Shown here: positions 7,932 to 14,009 of the stretch, piece by piece | Numbering within the stretch: position 1 is the first letter of the stretch | Layout of the letters: every line of letters starts with the position of its first letter | Origin: Candidatus Poseidoniaceae archaeon | GTDB taxonomy: Archaea; Thermoplasmatota; Poseidoniia; Poseidoniales; Poseidoniaceae | Direction of reading: 5' to 3' | DNA: 14,468 bases | Assembly: GCA_030741455.1 (NCBI GenBank) | Contig: JASLVI010000024.1 | Span: 1-14,468 of the forward strand | The notes under the pieces: model-generated | What the model was told of the DNA's origin: nothing | Databases searched by the model: none | What the model saw: the letters and a program-made list of their open reading frames with translations, nothing else | Position numbers and translations under genes: made by a program

Positions 7932-8207
7932 ATGACCGATGATGAATGGACTGTTGATGAAGCGATTGAGAACCTCAAGAATGCAATGAATGAAAGCGGT
8001 CAATCCACAAGCGATTTGTTCTCCAGTATCGATGCTAACGATGATGGTGAAATCAATGGACCCGAACTCTACAAGGGCCTCGTGGAGCATCTTGGCGACC
8101 GCCTTTCACCTGGACAAGTTTCCATGATCATCAAGGCATTGGATTCCAACGATGATAACCGAATCGACCTCTCAGAGCTAACAGCTGCTCTCGAAGAAGA
8201 GGAATAA
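7932..8207 (+). CDS. Small calmodulin-like protein with two EF-hands
   Basis: Acidic 91-residue protein (97 if the in-frame ATG at 7914 is used) with no signal peptide or membrane segment, so probably cytoplasmic. Numbered from the ATG at 7932, the first EF-hand loop is DANDDGEINGPE (34-45), with canonical ligands Asp34, Asn36, Asp38, Glu40, Asn42 and the bidentate Glu45. The second is DSNDDNRIDLSE (71-82), with Asp71, Asn73, Asp75, Asp79 and Glu82, but Asn where the central Gly is usual. The paired hands should bind two calcium ions. The N-terminal 25 residues form an acidic helix. The gene is divergent from the calcium-stalk GDSL gene and converges on the next gene with 18 bp between stops. 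A calcium sensor or buffer role is inferred; no partner domain is present. Confidence 0.85.
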   Translation: MTDDEWTVDEAIENLKNAMNESGQSTSDLFSSIDANDDGEINGPELYKGLVEHLGDRLSPGQVSMIIKALDSNDDNRIDLSELTAALEEEE

Positions 8208-8225
8208 TCACCCTCCATCCATTGG

Positions 8226-8771
8226 TTAAGGCTTCCAATCTTTCTGATTAAGGTGAGGTTTGTATTCATCAGATTTGTGATGTTCTTCCAACCGATCGAG
8301 GAGCCACAACACCCAGTGGAATGTACCCATGCCTTCTTCTTCTGATACACCACTATCTGGATGCATGATGTATCCCATTTCTGTGATCTGCATCAATCGT
8401 CGCATACTCGGCCCAATCAATGAGAGATAACCATTGTAGAAGGAGTAGACTAAATCGAATGATAGATTGCGATGGTAGGTCATGACAGCGTGATTTGCCA
8501 TCAGTACAATCACAGCATTGGCAGCATCCTTTTGTTCTCTGGGAAGAGCCATCAACTCTTCAGGTGTTGAATTGTGTTTGATAACAGCACCAAACGTAGC
8601 AAAGCCTCGTTGAACCAATGGATTCTCCAGCGATTGTGCAATCGTCTGTGAAATCTCATAGCGTCGATTTCGATTCACTTCCATAACTTGGCGAATACCG
8701 AAAAGAAGTGTGAACATGATGGCAAGGCCACTAAGTGCTTCACCAATGTTTGCTGCTGCCTCGAGATCCAT
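8226..8771 (-). CDS. Single-TM protein of unknown function, paralogue 1
   Basis: Protein of 181 residues that I cannot assign a function. One hydrophobic segment near the N-terminus (about 10-28, GEALSGLAIMFTLLFGIRQ) is followed by a basic stretch NRNRRYEI (33-40), suggesting a membrane anchor with the rest in the cytoplasm. The body is helical, with NPLVQRGF (50-57), a KDAANA segment (81-86) and a C-terminal WLLDR (156-160). It resembles the widespread small marine proteins that begin with an anchor and a helical body, but I cannot name the family with certainty. The ATG at 8771 is chosen over a TTG at 8780 because the paralogue at 10231-10728 starts at the same residue. It begins 9 bp after the transporter stop, so the two are almost surely co-transcribed and may be translationally coupled. 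Confidence 0.85.
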   Translation of the reverse strand: MDLEAAANIGEALSGLAIMFTLLFGIRQVMEVNRNRRYEISQTIAQSLENPLVQRGFATFGAVIKHNSTPEELMALPREQKDAANAVIVLMANHAVMTYHRNLSFDLVYSFYNGYLSLIGPSMRRLMQITEMGYIMHPDSGVSEEEGMGTFHWVLWLLDRLEEHHKSDEYKPHLNQKDWKP

Positions 8772-8780
8772 CTCAATCAA

Positions 8781-10145
8781 TCATTCAGCTTCAATGATGA
8801 CACTTGCTGGTGCCTCAATCACGACACTTTCCGGTGTCGTAAGTTCCGTCCCTTCAAGACTTGGCCCCATCAACATGAGTACAACAAAGACAAGCGCTTG
8901 GAAGGCAGCCCCAACAATGAACAAATTGGGATAACTATCTCCGAGCATTTCGAGTATCTTGGGTGAAATCATTGTACCTGAAATCGCACCGATGTTGATC
9001 GCCGTCATGTACAAGGAGAATTGTGTTCCGCCCAGTTCACTCGTGGTTAAACTCATCAACAATGCAATGAGATTCGCACCAACGATACCCCACACGAAGG
9101 TCCAAATCATCCAACTCAGTTGCATAAAGGAGTCATCACTCCAATTGCCTCGCAGCGCAGACCAGCCAACGGTCATAATCGTTCCAACGCCAACGGCGTA
9201 CATCATGACTTTATGAGAACCAAATTGCTTACCGAGGAAACCACCAACGAGGAATCCAGCCATCGTCATCATGAAGATGGTAATACCCTTAAGAGCAAGA
9301 TATTCCTTTTCTTCCCAACCTAAGTCATCGACGAAGACGAATGGGAATTGCATATCGATGATACCCATTCCACCACCCATTCCTCCACCAATCCATACGA
9401 TAGCAGCGAGCAAGAGTGCCCATCGCGTTGAGGATTCCTTCAGAACACCTGACAAGGAGTCTTTCAATTCTTTGAAGTTCATTGATGCATGTTCTTCTTG
9501 ACTTTCTTCCCTTGTTCCACCGAGGAAGAGTGAATCCCCTTCTCGTTCGCGAATGAAGAAGGGAATAAACATCAGAAGGAACAACAGTGGAATTTGAATC
9601 GTTAATGCTGCCTGGAATCCATCAGCAAGCAGAACAGCGCCTAAGACTAAAGCAGCAAACATGAATCCAAATCCTTTGGAAACAAACATTAGACCGTTTG
9701 CTAAAGCAATCTCTTCCTCCTTGAGCACATCGACTGCTAGAGCATCAGAGCTAACGTCTTGAAGGGCTGCAAAGATGTTGTGAATCAAGAAAAACATACC
9801 AATGGCCGCAAGGTCTGTCTCAGGATTATCAATGGTCAAAAACGTAGCCATCGTGACAATCATTCCGAATTGAGAGAAGAGTATCCATGGACGGCGACGA
9901 CCCATTATTGAGGATTGGTAGCGATCGATCATAGGTCCTAAAATCAGTTTTCCAAACATCCATGGCAATGTACCCATCAAAGTTAATGCTGCTACTTCAT
10001 CATCGCTGATATCGTACGTATCATGCCCAACCAAGTAGGCTACAAAGGCTACTGTGATGAAGGCCCAAGGGACACCCTGGGAAAAATACAGTGAACAAAG
10101 TGTTCCAAAACGAGCTGGCTTGCTTCCTTGCAATGTAATTGCCAT
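8781..10145 (-). CDS. MFS transporter of the PAT/AmpG-like type
   Basis: Polytopic cytoplasmic-membrane transporter of 454 residues with about 12 hydrophobic helices (six at roughly 14-200, a charged loop at about 200-240, then six more). The segment after TM2, GPMIDRY (70-76) and GRRRPWIL (82-89), is the family version of MFS motif A. QDVSSDALAVDVLKEEE (129-145) at the end of TM4 matches the QD-x-x-x-DA pattern of the PAT branch, which includes the AmpG muropeptide permeases and acetyl-CoA transporters. Substrate cannot be fixed; archaea lack murein, so a muropeptide is unlikely unless scavenged. The C-terminal tail is acidic and has a small internal repeat (SVVIEAPASVIIEAE). The ATG at 10145 lies about 26 nt after a TATA-like box, implying a leaderless message. 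It sits between two paralogous one-TM genes. Confidence 0.88.
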   Translation of the reverse strand: MAITLQGSKPARFGTLCSLYFSQGVPWAFITVAFVAYLVGHDTYDISDDEVAALTLMGTLPWMFGKLILGPMIDRYQSSIMGRRRPWILFSQFGMIVTMATFLTIDNPETDLAAIGMFFLIHNIFAALQDVSSDALAVDVLKEEEIALANGLMFVSKGFGFMFAALVLGAVLLADGFQAALTIQIPLLFLLMFIPFFIREREGDSLFLGGTREESQEEHASMNFKELKDSLSGVLKESSTRWALLLAAIVWIGGGMGGGMGIIDMQFPFVFVDDLGWEEKEYLALKGITIFMMTMAGFLVGGFLGKQFGSHKVMMYAVGVGTIMTVGWSALRGNWSDDSFMQLSWMIWTFVWGIVGANLIALLMSLTTSELGGTQFSLYMTAINIGAISGTMISPKILEMLGDSYPNLFIVGAAFQALVFVVLMLMGPSLEGTELTTPESVVIEAPASVIIEAE

Positions 10146-10152
10146 GTTTGGG

Positions 10153-10173
10153 TTTTATTCAAGTTGAATAAAA
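10153..10173. repeat. Perfect inverted repeat, 10-bp arms with 1-bp spacer, over the transporter promoter
   Basis: TTTTATTCAA (10153-10162), a single G, then TTGAATAAAA (10164-10173). It covers most of the TATA-like box and the start of transcription expected for the transporter gene. A dimeric repressor bound here would block the basal factors. It is AT-rich, so chance remains possible. Confidence 0.6.
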
Positions 10174-10176
10174 TAG
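10166..10176 (-). promoter_or_regulatory. TATA-like box for the transporter-paralogue 1 unit
   Basis: Minus-strand CTATTTTATTC, centred about 26 nt before the ATG at 10145. The predicted transcript is leaderless. The box overlaps the inverted repeat at 10153-10173. Confidence 0.6.
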
Positions 10177-10230
10177 TTATCCCCCGTAATATCATAAGAA
10201 TTTGTGATTTCCCGAGGAGAGTCTCAGGCT

Positions 10231-10728
10231 TCAAGACCGACTTGTGTCCTCAAGAGGGTTGTATCGATCGAGCAACCAGAACAATCCTGACCAGACGCCA
10301 TCCGTTGGCTCATCAGTCTTCGAAATGTTGACCATCATGAAAATCTGAATCACACGTCGCCAACGACTTGCAAACATTCGGAAATATACACCACAAAAAT
10401 CATCGACTAAATCCATTGAAAGGTGGCCATTCTTCGCAAGCACCCCGATATTGTTCATACCGATCATCAAGGCATTCATGGCATCTTTTTCTTCACGGGT
10501 TAACGCTGCCAATTCTTGTGGTGTGAGTTCATCATGGAGTTTGACAGTGCTGATTGAAAAACCACGATGGACCAGTGGGTTGTTCATGTGGGCAGCGAGA
10601 TCTCGCCCGATTTCATAGCGTCTGTTTTCGTTCCAATGCTTCATTTGACGAAGACTGAACAAAAGTGTGAACAAGATGGCAATGCCGCTAACGGCCTCGC
10701 CAATGTTTGCCGCAGTTTCAATGTCCAT
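10231..10728 (-). CDS. Single-TM protein of unknown function, paralogue 2
   Basis: Protein of 165 residues and clear paralogue of the product of 8226-8771: a hand alignment without gaps over the first 130 residues gives about 63 identities. Shared elements are the anchor (GEAVSGIAILFTLLF, 11-25), NRRYEI (35-40), NPLVHRGF (50-57), TREEKDAMNA (77-86), LSMDLV (103-108), RRVIQI (124-129) and FWLLDR (150-155). The C-terminal tails differ in length and sequence. ATG at 10728 is preferred over a TTG at 10731. The transporter gene starts 85 bp downstream with its own promoter; the small tail-anchored gene ends 50 bp upstream, with no strong TATA box in that gap, so the two upstream genes may share a message. 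Function unknown; a membrane-associated helper of the transporter is one possibility. Confidence 0.85.
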   Translation of the reverse strand: MDIETAANIGEAVSGIAILFTLLFSLRQMKHWNENRRYEIGRDLAAHMNNPLVHRGFSISTVKLHDELTPQELAALTREEKDAMNALMIGMNNIGVLAKNGHLSMDLVDDFCGVYFRMFASRWRRVIQIFMMVNISKTDEPTDGVWSGLFWLLDRYNPLEDTSRS

Positions 10729-10778
10729 CAAAAAATCCGAGCCCTTCAGACTTCTTGTAGGTTATCCCTTCACAATAT

Positions 10779-10949
10779 TCATTGAAACCAGAGAAAATAG
10801 ATCCCCCAGCCTACGATAAAGAGAGGCACTACAGCGTATCGAATAAATGAGAATCGCTTTGTGACTCGTTCCACTTTGTTTCCAAGTTCCTCAAGCGTTT
10901 CTTCCTTTACGGCTGCCAGTGCGAGTTCACCCAAGACTTCCCCCGCCAT
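10779..10949 (-). CDS. Small tail-anchored membrane protein, 56 residues
   Basis: I do not recognise a family. The sequence starts with a helical, partly acidic stretch (MAGEVLGELALAAVKEETLE, 1-20), then a basic segment around KVERVTKRF, and ends in one TM helix (about 37-55, IRYAVVPLFIVGWGIYFLWF) that reaches almost to the C-terminus. This is the layout of a tail-anchored protein with a cytoplasmic N-terminal helix. The ATG at 10949 is chosen over a GTG at 10964 because a TATA-like CCTAAATAG lies about 26 nt upstream, which gives a leaderless start. It follows the TPR gene after 54 bp and precedes paralogue 2 by 50 bp. The reading frame is credible because of the ordered amphipathic-basic-TM layout and the promoter, but it is short. 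Confidence 0.68.
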   Translation of the reverse strand: MAGEVLGELALAAVKEETLEELGNKVERVTKRFSFIRYAVVPLFIVGWGIYFLWFQ

Positions 10950-10970
10950 GTGCCTAAATCCCACTATTGG

Positions 10971-10980
10971 CTATTTAGGA
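10971..10980 (-). promoter_or_regulatory. TATA-like box for the small tail-anchored gene
   Basis: Minus-strand TCCTAAATAG, about 26 nt before the ATG at 10949. The same bases form one arm of an inverted repeat (CCTAAAT at 10953-10959 and ATTTAGG at 10973-10979, 13-nt loop), which could instead be a hairpin after the upstream TPR gene. Confidence 0.45.
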
Positions 10981-11003
10981 ATTGAGCCGAATAGCCTGCA
11001 AAA

Positions 11004-12761
11004 TCAGTCACAACAGGACTTTGCAAGTGCATCCTGCGCACAGAAGCACGTCTTGGCTGGAACGATGTCTGCTCTTGAACTGCGTTCGTTGAACAGTGCA
11101 GTGACTTCTGCAAGTTCCTCAGGAGCGTCGCCACGGGCTTCAAGGCAGAGCTTCAGACCGAGGAGGCCCCACATGTTGTCCTTCCAGAGTTTGATATCTG
11201 CTCGATACACTTCTTCCGCTTCTTCGATATGACCCTGCTCAAAGAGCAACGCACCGAGAATGTGACGAACAGGTTGCATCTGTCCCCATGGCTCGTTGTA
11301 AGCAAGATTGAGAGAGAGAACAACACCTCGTCGCAACTCATCGAAGGCTGCTGTGAAATCATAGTCCTCACCATTTGCCTTTGCGAGGAACTGGCGACGG
11401 TACTCGATTTCAGCCTCAAGAATGGCTGCATTGACATTGAGAATTGAAGGCCCCTCAGATGGATCTTGATACATGAAATTGTTGTGCATCACACGACCTG
11501 CAAGTGCTGGGTTTCGCAACGCCTCCTTGAACAGGACTTGCTCTGCTTCAGCTTCTGGAACCATTCCCTTGGAGGCATAAGCAACACCACGAGCGTAGTG
11601 TTGTGTAGCAATGGTCGCAGGGAAGACGTCCTTGTCGTCGTACATCGGTTCTGAGAGAATCTCATCCCACTTACCAAATCGAATCATGACATGCCAAGGC
11701 ATGGTGACATAGGATTCCAAGAAGATGGCACCCATAGGGATGATTCCTGCAAGCATGAATTGAACACCACCGTTTTCATCGCCAGCAGGGAGTGTATCGA
11801 CTGCCTTTCGAGCGTACTTCAATGCCGTCTCATATTGGCCATCAAACATAGCACACCAAACGATGAAGTGGTGGTTGTGCATTCGATAAAACTTGTAGAA
11901 TTGTGACTCATTTCCTGTGAGTTCAACGTAGCGATCATCTGCTTCTACTGCAGCAATGTTGCAATCAATGGCTTCTTTCCATTGCCCAACCCAAGCATCG
12001 ATGTGGGATGGCATATGGACCAAGTGGCCAAGACCTGGCATACGTGTACGAAGTACATCAGCTGCTGGAAGTGCTCGCTCAGGGAACGGAGAGAGTTCCA
12101 ATGCGTGACAGTAAAGGTGGCAAAGTGCAGGGTGAACTTTGGCTTCATCACTGCTCTCGAAAGCATCTTCCATGACCTGAACGAGGAGGAGTGTGTTGTC
12201 ATCAGCAGGCGTAATTTCACCTGTTGCAGTGTTCTTATCCCAGAGTTGCCATGCCTTGAGATTCATCAATGCCTCAACATAGATAGCCGTGACATCAAGG
12301 TTGCCTTCGTACTTCTCATAGAGAGGAGCCATTGCCTCAGCGAATGCAACGTTCAGTTCAGGGTCGTTACCCATGTTGAGAACGGATGGATCAGCTGCAT
12401 CTCGAGCCTCTTCGGAATGTCGAGTCGAAAGCGCGCGGATGAGGTCTTGTTCAAGTTCGGTGCAATGGTCCATGACCTTCAAAGCCTGTTGAATTGGATC
12501 ATGTCCCGAACCAAGTCCTGGCGACCAATTGTAGTTTGAGGAAACACAGTAGGCAATGCCCCACCATGCCATGGCGCAGTTTGGATCGAGTTCTGTACAT
12601 GCCATAAAGCAGGCAATCGCTTGTTCGTGGTTGTAATTGAGCATGTGCCCATAGGCTTCAACAAACATTTTCTTTGCTTCATCGTTTGCCGCAGTAATTG
12701 ATTCAGCAAAAGCGTAGTTCGAAGGTTCTCCATAATCATAATCGGTAGGTGCATGCGACAT
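11004..12761 (-). CDS. TPR-type helical repeat protein with conserved His motifs and Cys-rich tail
   Basis: Protein of 585 residues built of paired helices of the tetratricopeptide kind, for example YNHEQAIACFMACTELDPNC (43-62), QYETALKYARKAVDTLP (309-325) and HIEEAEEVYRADIKLW (511-526). No signal peptide or TM segment, so probably cytoplasmic. It matches a family of large TPR proteins from marine and soil microbes marked by WWGIAY (66-71), HLYCHALELS (215-224), GHLVHMPSHI (245-254) and MHNHHF (294-299). The repeated His residues suggest a metal or ligand site, but no activity is known to me. The last 15 residues carry CxC and CC (Cys572, 574, 583, 584), a possible metal or redox tail. Unlike most genes here it has a strong Shine-Dalgarno (GGAGGG at 12768-12773, 6 nt before the ATG) and a leader. 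Confidence 0.85.
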   Translation of the reverse strand: MSHAPTDYDYGEPSNYAFAESITAANDEAKKMFVEAYGHMLNYNHEQAIACFMACTELDPNCAMAWWGIAYCVSSNYNWSPGLGSGHDPIQQALKVMDHCTELEQDLIRALSTRHSEEARDAADPSVLNMGNDPELNVAFAEAMAPLYEKYEGNLDVTAIYVEALMNLKAWQLWDKNTATGEITPADDNTLLLVQVMEDAFESSDEAKVHPALCHLYCHALELSPFPERALPAADVLRTRMPGLGHLVHMPSHIDAWVGQWKEAIDCNIAAVEADDRYVELTGNESQFYKFYRMHNHHFIVWCAMFDGQYETALKYARKAVDTLPAGDENGGVQFMLAGIIPMGAIFLESYVTMPWHVMIRFGKWDEILSEPMYDDKDVFPATIATQHYARGVAYASKGMVPEAEAEQVLFKEALRNPALAGRVMHNNFMYQDPSEGPSILNVNAAILEAEIEYRRQFLAKANGEDYDFTAAFDELRRGVVLSLNLAYNEPWGQMQPVRHILGALLFEQGHIEEAEEVYRADIKLWKDNMWGLLGLKLCLEARGDAPEELAEVTALFNERSSRADIVPAKTCFCAQDALAKSCCD

Positions 12762-12767
12762 GTTCTA

Positions 12768-12773
12768 CCCTCC
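12768..12773 (-). promoter_or_regulatory. Strong Shine-Dalgarno site of the TPR gene
   Basis: Minus-strand GGAGGG, ending 6 nt before the ATG at 12761. It fixes the start codon and stands out because the neighbouring genes appear leaderless or to have very short leaders. Confidence 0.75.
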
Positions 12774-12802
12774 GAGGAGTTTTACTTAAGCACAATGAAA
12801 AA

Positions 12803-12813
12803 CCGATATAAGG
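12803..12813 (-). promoter_or_regulatory. TATA-like box for the TPR gene
   Basis: Minus-strand CTTATATCG core, centred about 47 nt before the ATG, predicting a leader of about 21 nt that includes the Shine-Dalgarno. A second AT-rich candidate (GCTATATCC, near 12834) would give a longer leader. Confidence 0.55.
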
Positions 12814-12825
12814 AAAAACAAAAAA
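12814..12825 (-). terminator. T-rich archaeal-type terminator after the RmuC gene
   Basis: On the minus strand, TTTTTTGTTTTT lies about 70 nt past the RmuC stop and just before the TPR gene's TATA-like box. Oligo-T tracts without a hairpin commonly end archaeal transcripts. No stem-loop is evident. Confidence 0.4.
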
Positions 12826-12892
12826 TTGGGATATAGCATAAAGTAGATTCAGGTGTTTTGGTGCAACACAAGTCATCATCTATGCATCCTTA

Positions 12893-13930
12893 TCATTCTT
12901 CTTCAGAGGAGTCTCCTTCACTGGGAGCAGGTAATTCTGCGGCTGATTCAGCTGCAGTGAGGGATTTGGATAGATTCTTCAAGCCATCAATTTCTCCACC
13001 CAACGTTGTCACTTTTGAAGCCACAGGCGACACTTTGCCAGCCAAATTAGTAGCATGTTTCATCAGTTTCCCCCACTCCCCTTCAAGTTCAAGAAATTGC
13101 TTTGTGATTCGATCATGGGCATCCAGAATTTCATTGTGCATCGAGGACATATTCGAAGCAATTGTTGCCATTCGTAGCATGTGCATGTTAGCGATTAACG
13201 TGACTGGTGAACAGATGATGACCCCCTCCGCTGCAGCCTTTCGCATCAAACCATCAAAATTCGAAATGAGAAAGTCATACACCGAATTTGAAGGGATGTA
13301 CATGTATGCTACACGATGTGTTCCTTTGCCCGGTTGGACATAATCATCCTTGATTTTTTCAACATGCTTGATCACATCATTCTCGAATGTTTTGAGAAGT
13401 TTCTCCCGAGTGGTTTTCTGAGTTTCAGGCGTCTGATAGTATTTGATGAATGTATCCAATACAAACTTTGAATCAATGCACAAAATCCTGCCATCAAGGC
13501 GTAGATGTACATCCGGCGTTTTTCCAATTTCAGGTACATTCTTCCTCACTTCAACACCAGGGAATATTTCTTTCAATTCATCCTGCAATGCATCTTCACC
13601 CCATTTTGCACGTTCAGATTTCTTGAGCATGTTCCGATTGAATTCATCCGCAACCGCCTTGAGTTCGTTTGATGCTTCACCGAATGCACCGATCTTCTCC
13701 GCTATTTTTTGCTCCGCTAAACTCGCATTCAATGCAACTTGAATGCTCTGTGTATTCGGTATATCCAACGCGGTTTTGATATCGGTCACACTAGGAATGT
13801 TGAGGGTAGTAGAAAGATGGTGAACGTCAAGTGGTTGATTTTTTTGAGCATTCAGATATTGATAGATCAAATTTAAGAAGACACCTAAAGCAATCAAACT
13901 CAACAGTCCAATCGTCATCGATTCAGCCAT
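12893..13930 (-). CDS. rmuC: RmuC-family DNA recombination/nuclease-like protein, membrane-anchored
   Basis: Predicted nuclease of the RmuC family, linked in bacteria to limiting DNA inversion and rearrangement. It has 345 residues: an N-terminal TM anchor (about 6-25), a linker with helical heptads (60-105), then the RmuC domain (about 107-290). Recognisable family blocks are KWGEDALQDEL (109-119), PDVHLRLDGRILCIDSK (139-155), the run around HRVAYMYIPSN (205-215) and SPVTLIANMHMLR (241-253). Pro139-Asp140 and Asp153-Ser154-Lys155 form an intact PD-(D/E)XK-like nuclease signature. A second coiled coil (about 260-325) and an acidic tail ending in Glu residues follow. ATG at 13930 is about 26 nt after a TATA-like box, giving a leaderless message. 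The family is assigned with good confidence; its role in archaea is not established to my knowledge. Confidence 0.88.
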   Translation of the reverse strand: MAESMTIGLLSLIALGVFLNLIYQYLNAQKNQPLDVHHLSTTLNIPSVTDIKTALDIPNTQSIQVALNASLAEQKIAEKIGAFGEASNELKAVADEFNRNMLKKSERAKWGEDALQDELKEIFPGVEVRKNVPEIGKTPDVHLRLDGRILCIDSKFVLDTFIKYYQTPETQKTTREKLLKTFENDVIKHVEKIKDDYVQPGKGTHRVAYMYIPSNSVYDFLISNFDGLMRKAAAEGVIICSPVTLIANMHMLRMATIASNMSSMHNEILDAHDRITKQFLELEGEWGKLMKHATNLAGKVSPVASKVTTLGGEIDGLKNLSKSLTAAESAAELPAPSEGDSSEEE

Positions 13931-13950
13931 GATTCTATCATTTATCGGTT

Positions 13951-13960
13951 TGATTTAAAC
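13951..13960 (-). promoter_or_regulatory. TATA-like box for the rmuC gene
   Basis: Minus-strand GTTTAAATCA, centred about 26 nt before the ATG at 13930. Predicted transcript is leaderless. Confidence 0.5.
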
Positions 13961-14009
13961 TCATTGAAGGTTGGAATTTCTTCATCAAAATTAGAAGTAT
14001 ATCCGATGA

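Noticed and set aside
8781..10145. Naming the transporter ampG
   Set aside because: It matches the PAT/AmpG branch only in general motifs, and the host probably has no murein, so the muropeptide function should not be assumed.
11982..12539. 185-residue plus-strand frame
   Set aside because: Cys-rich antisense of the TPR gene with no domain pattern; the TPR frame has strong family motifs and a Shine-Dalgarno site.
12858..13343. 161-residue plus-strand frame
   Set aside because: Antisense of rmuC with no recognisable domain; the rmuC frame carries the conserved family blocks.
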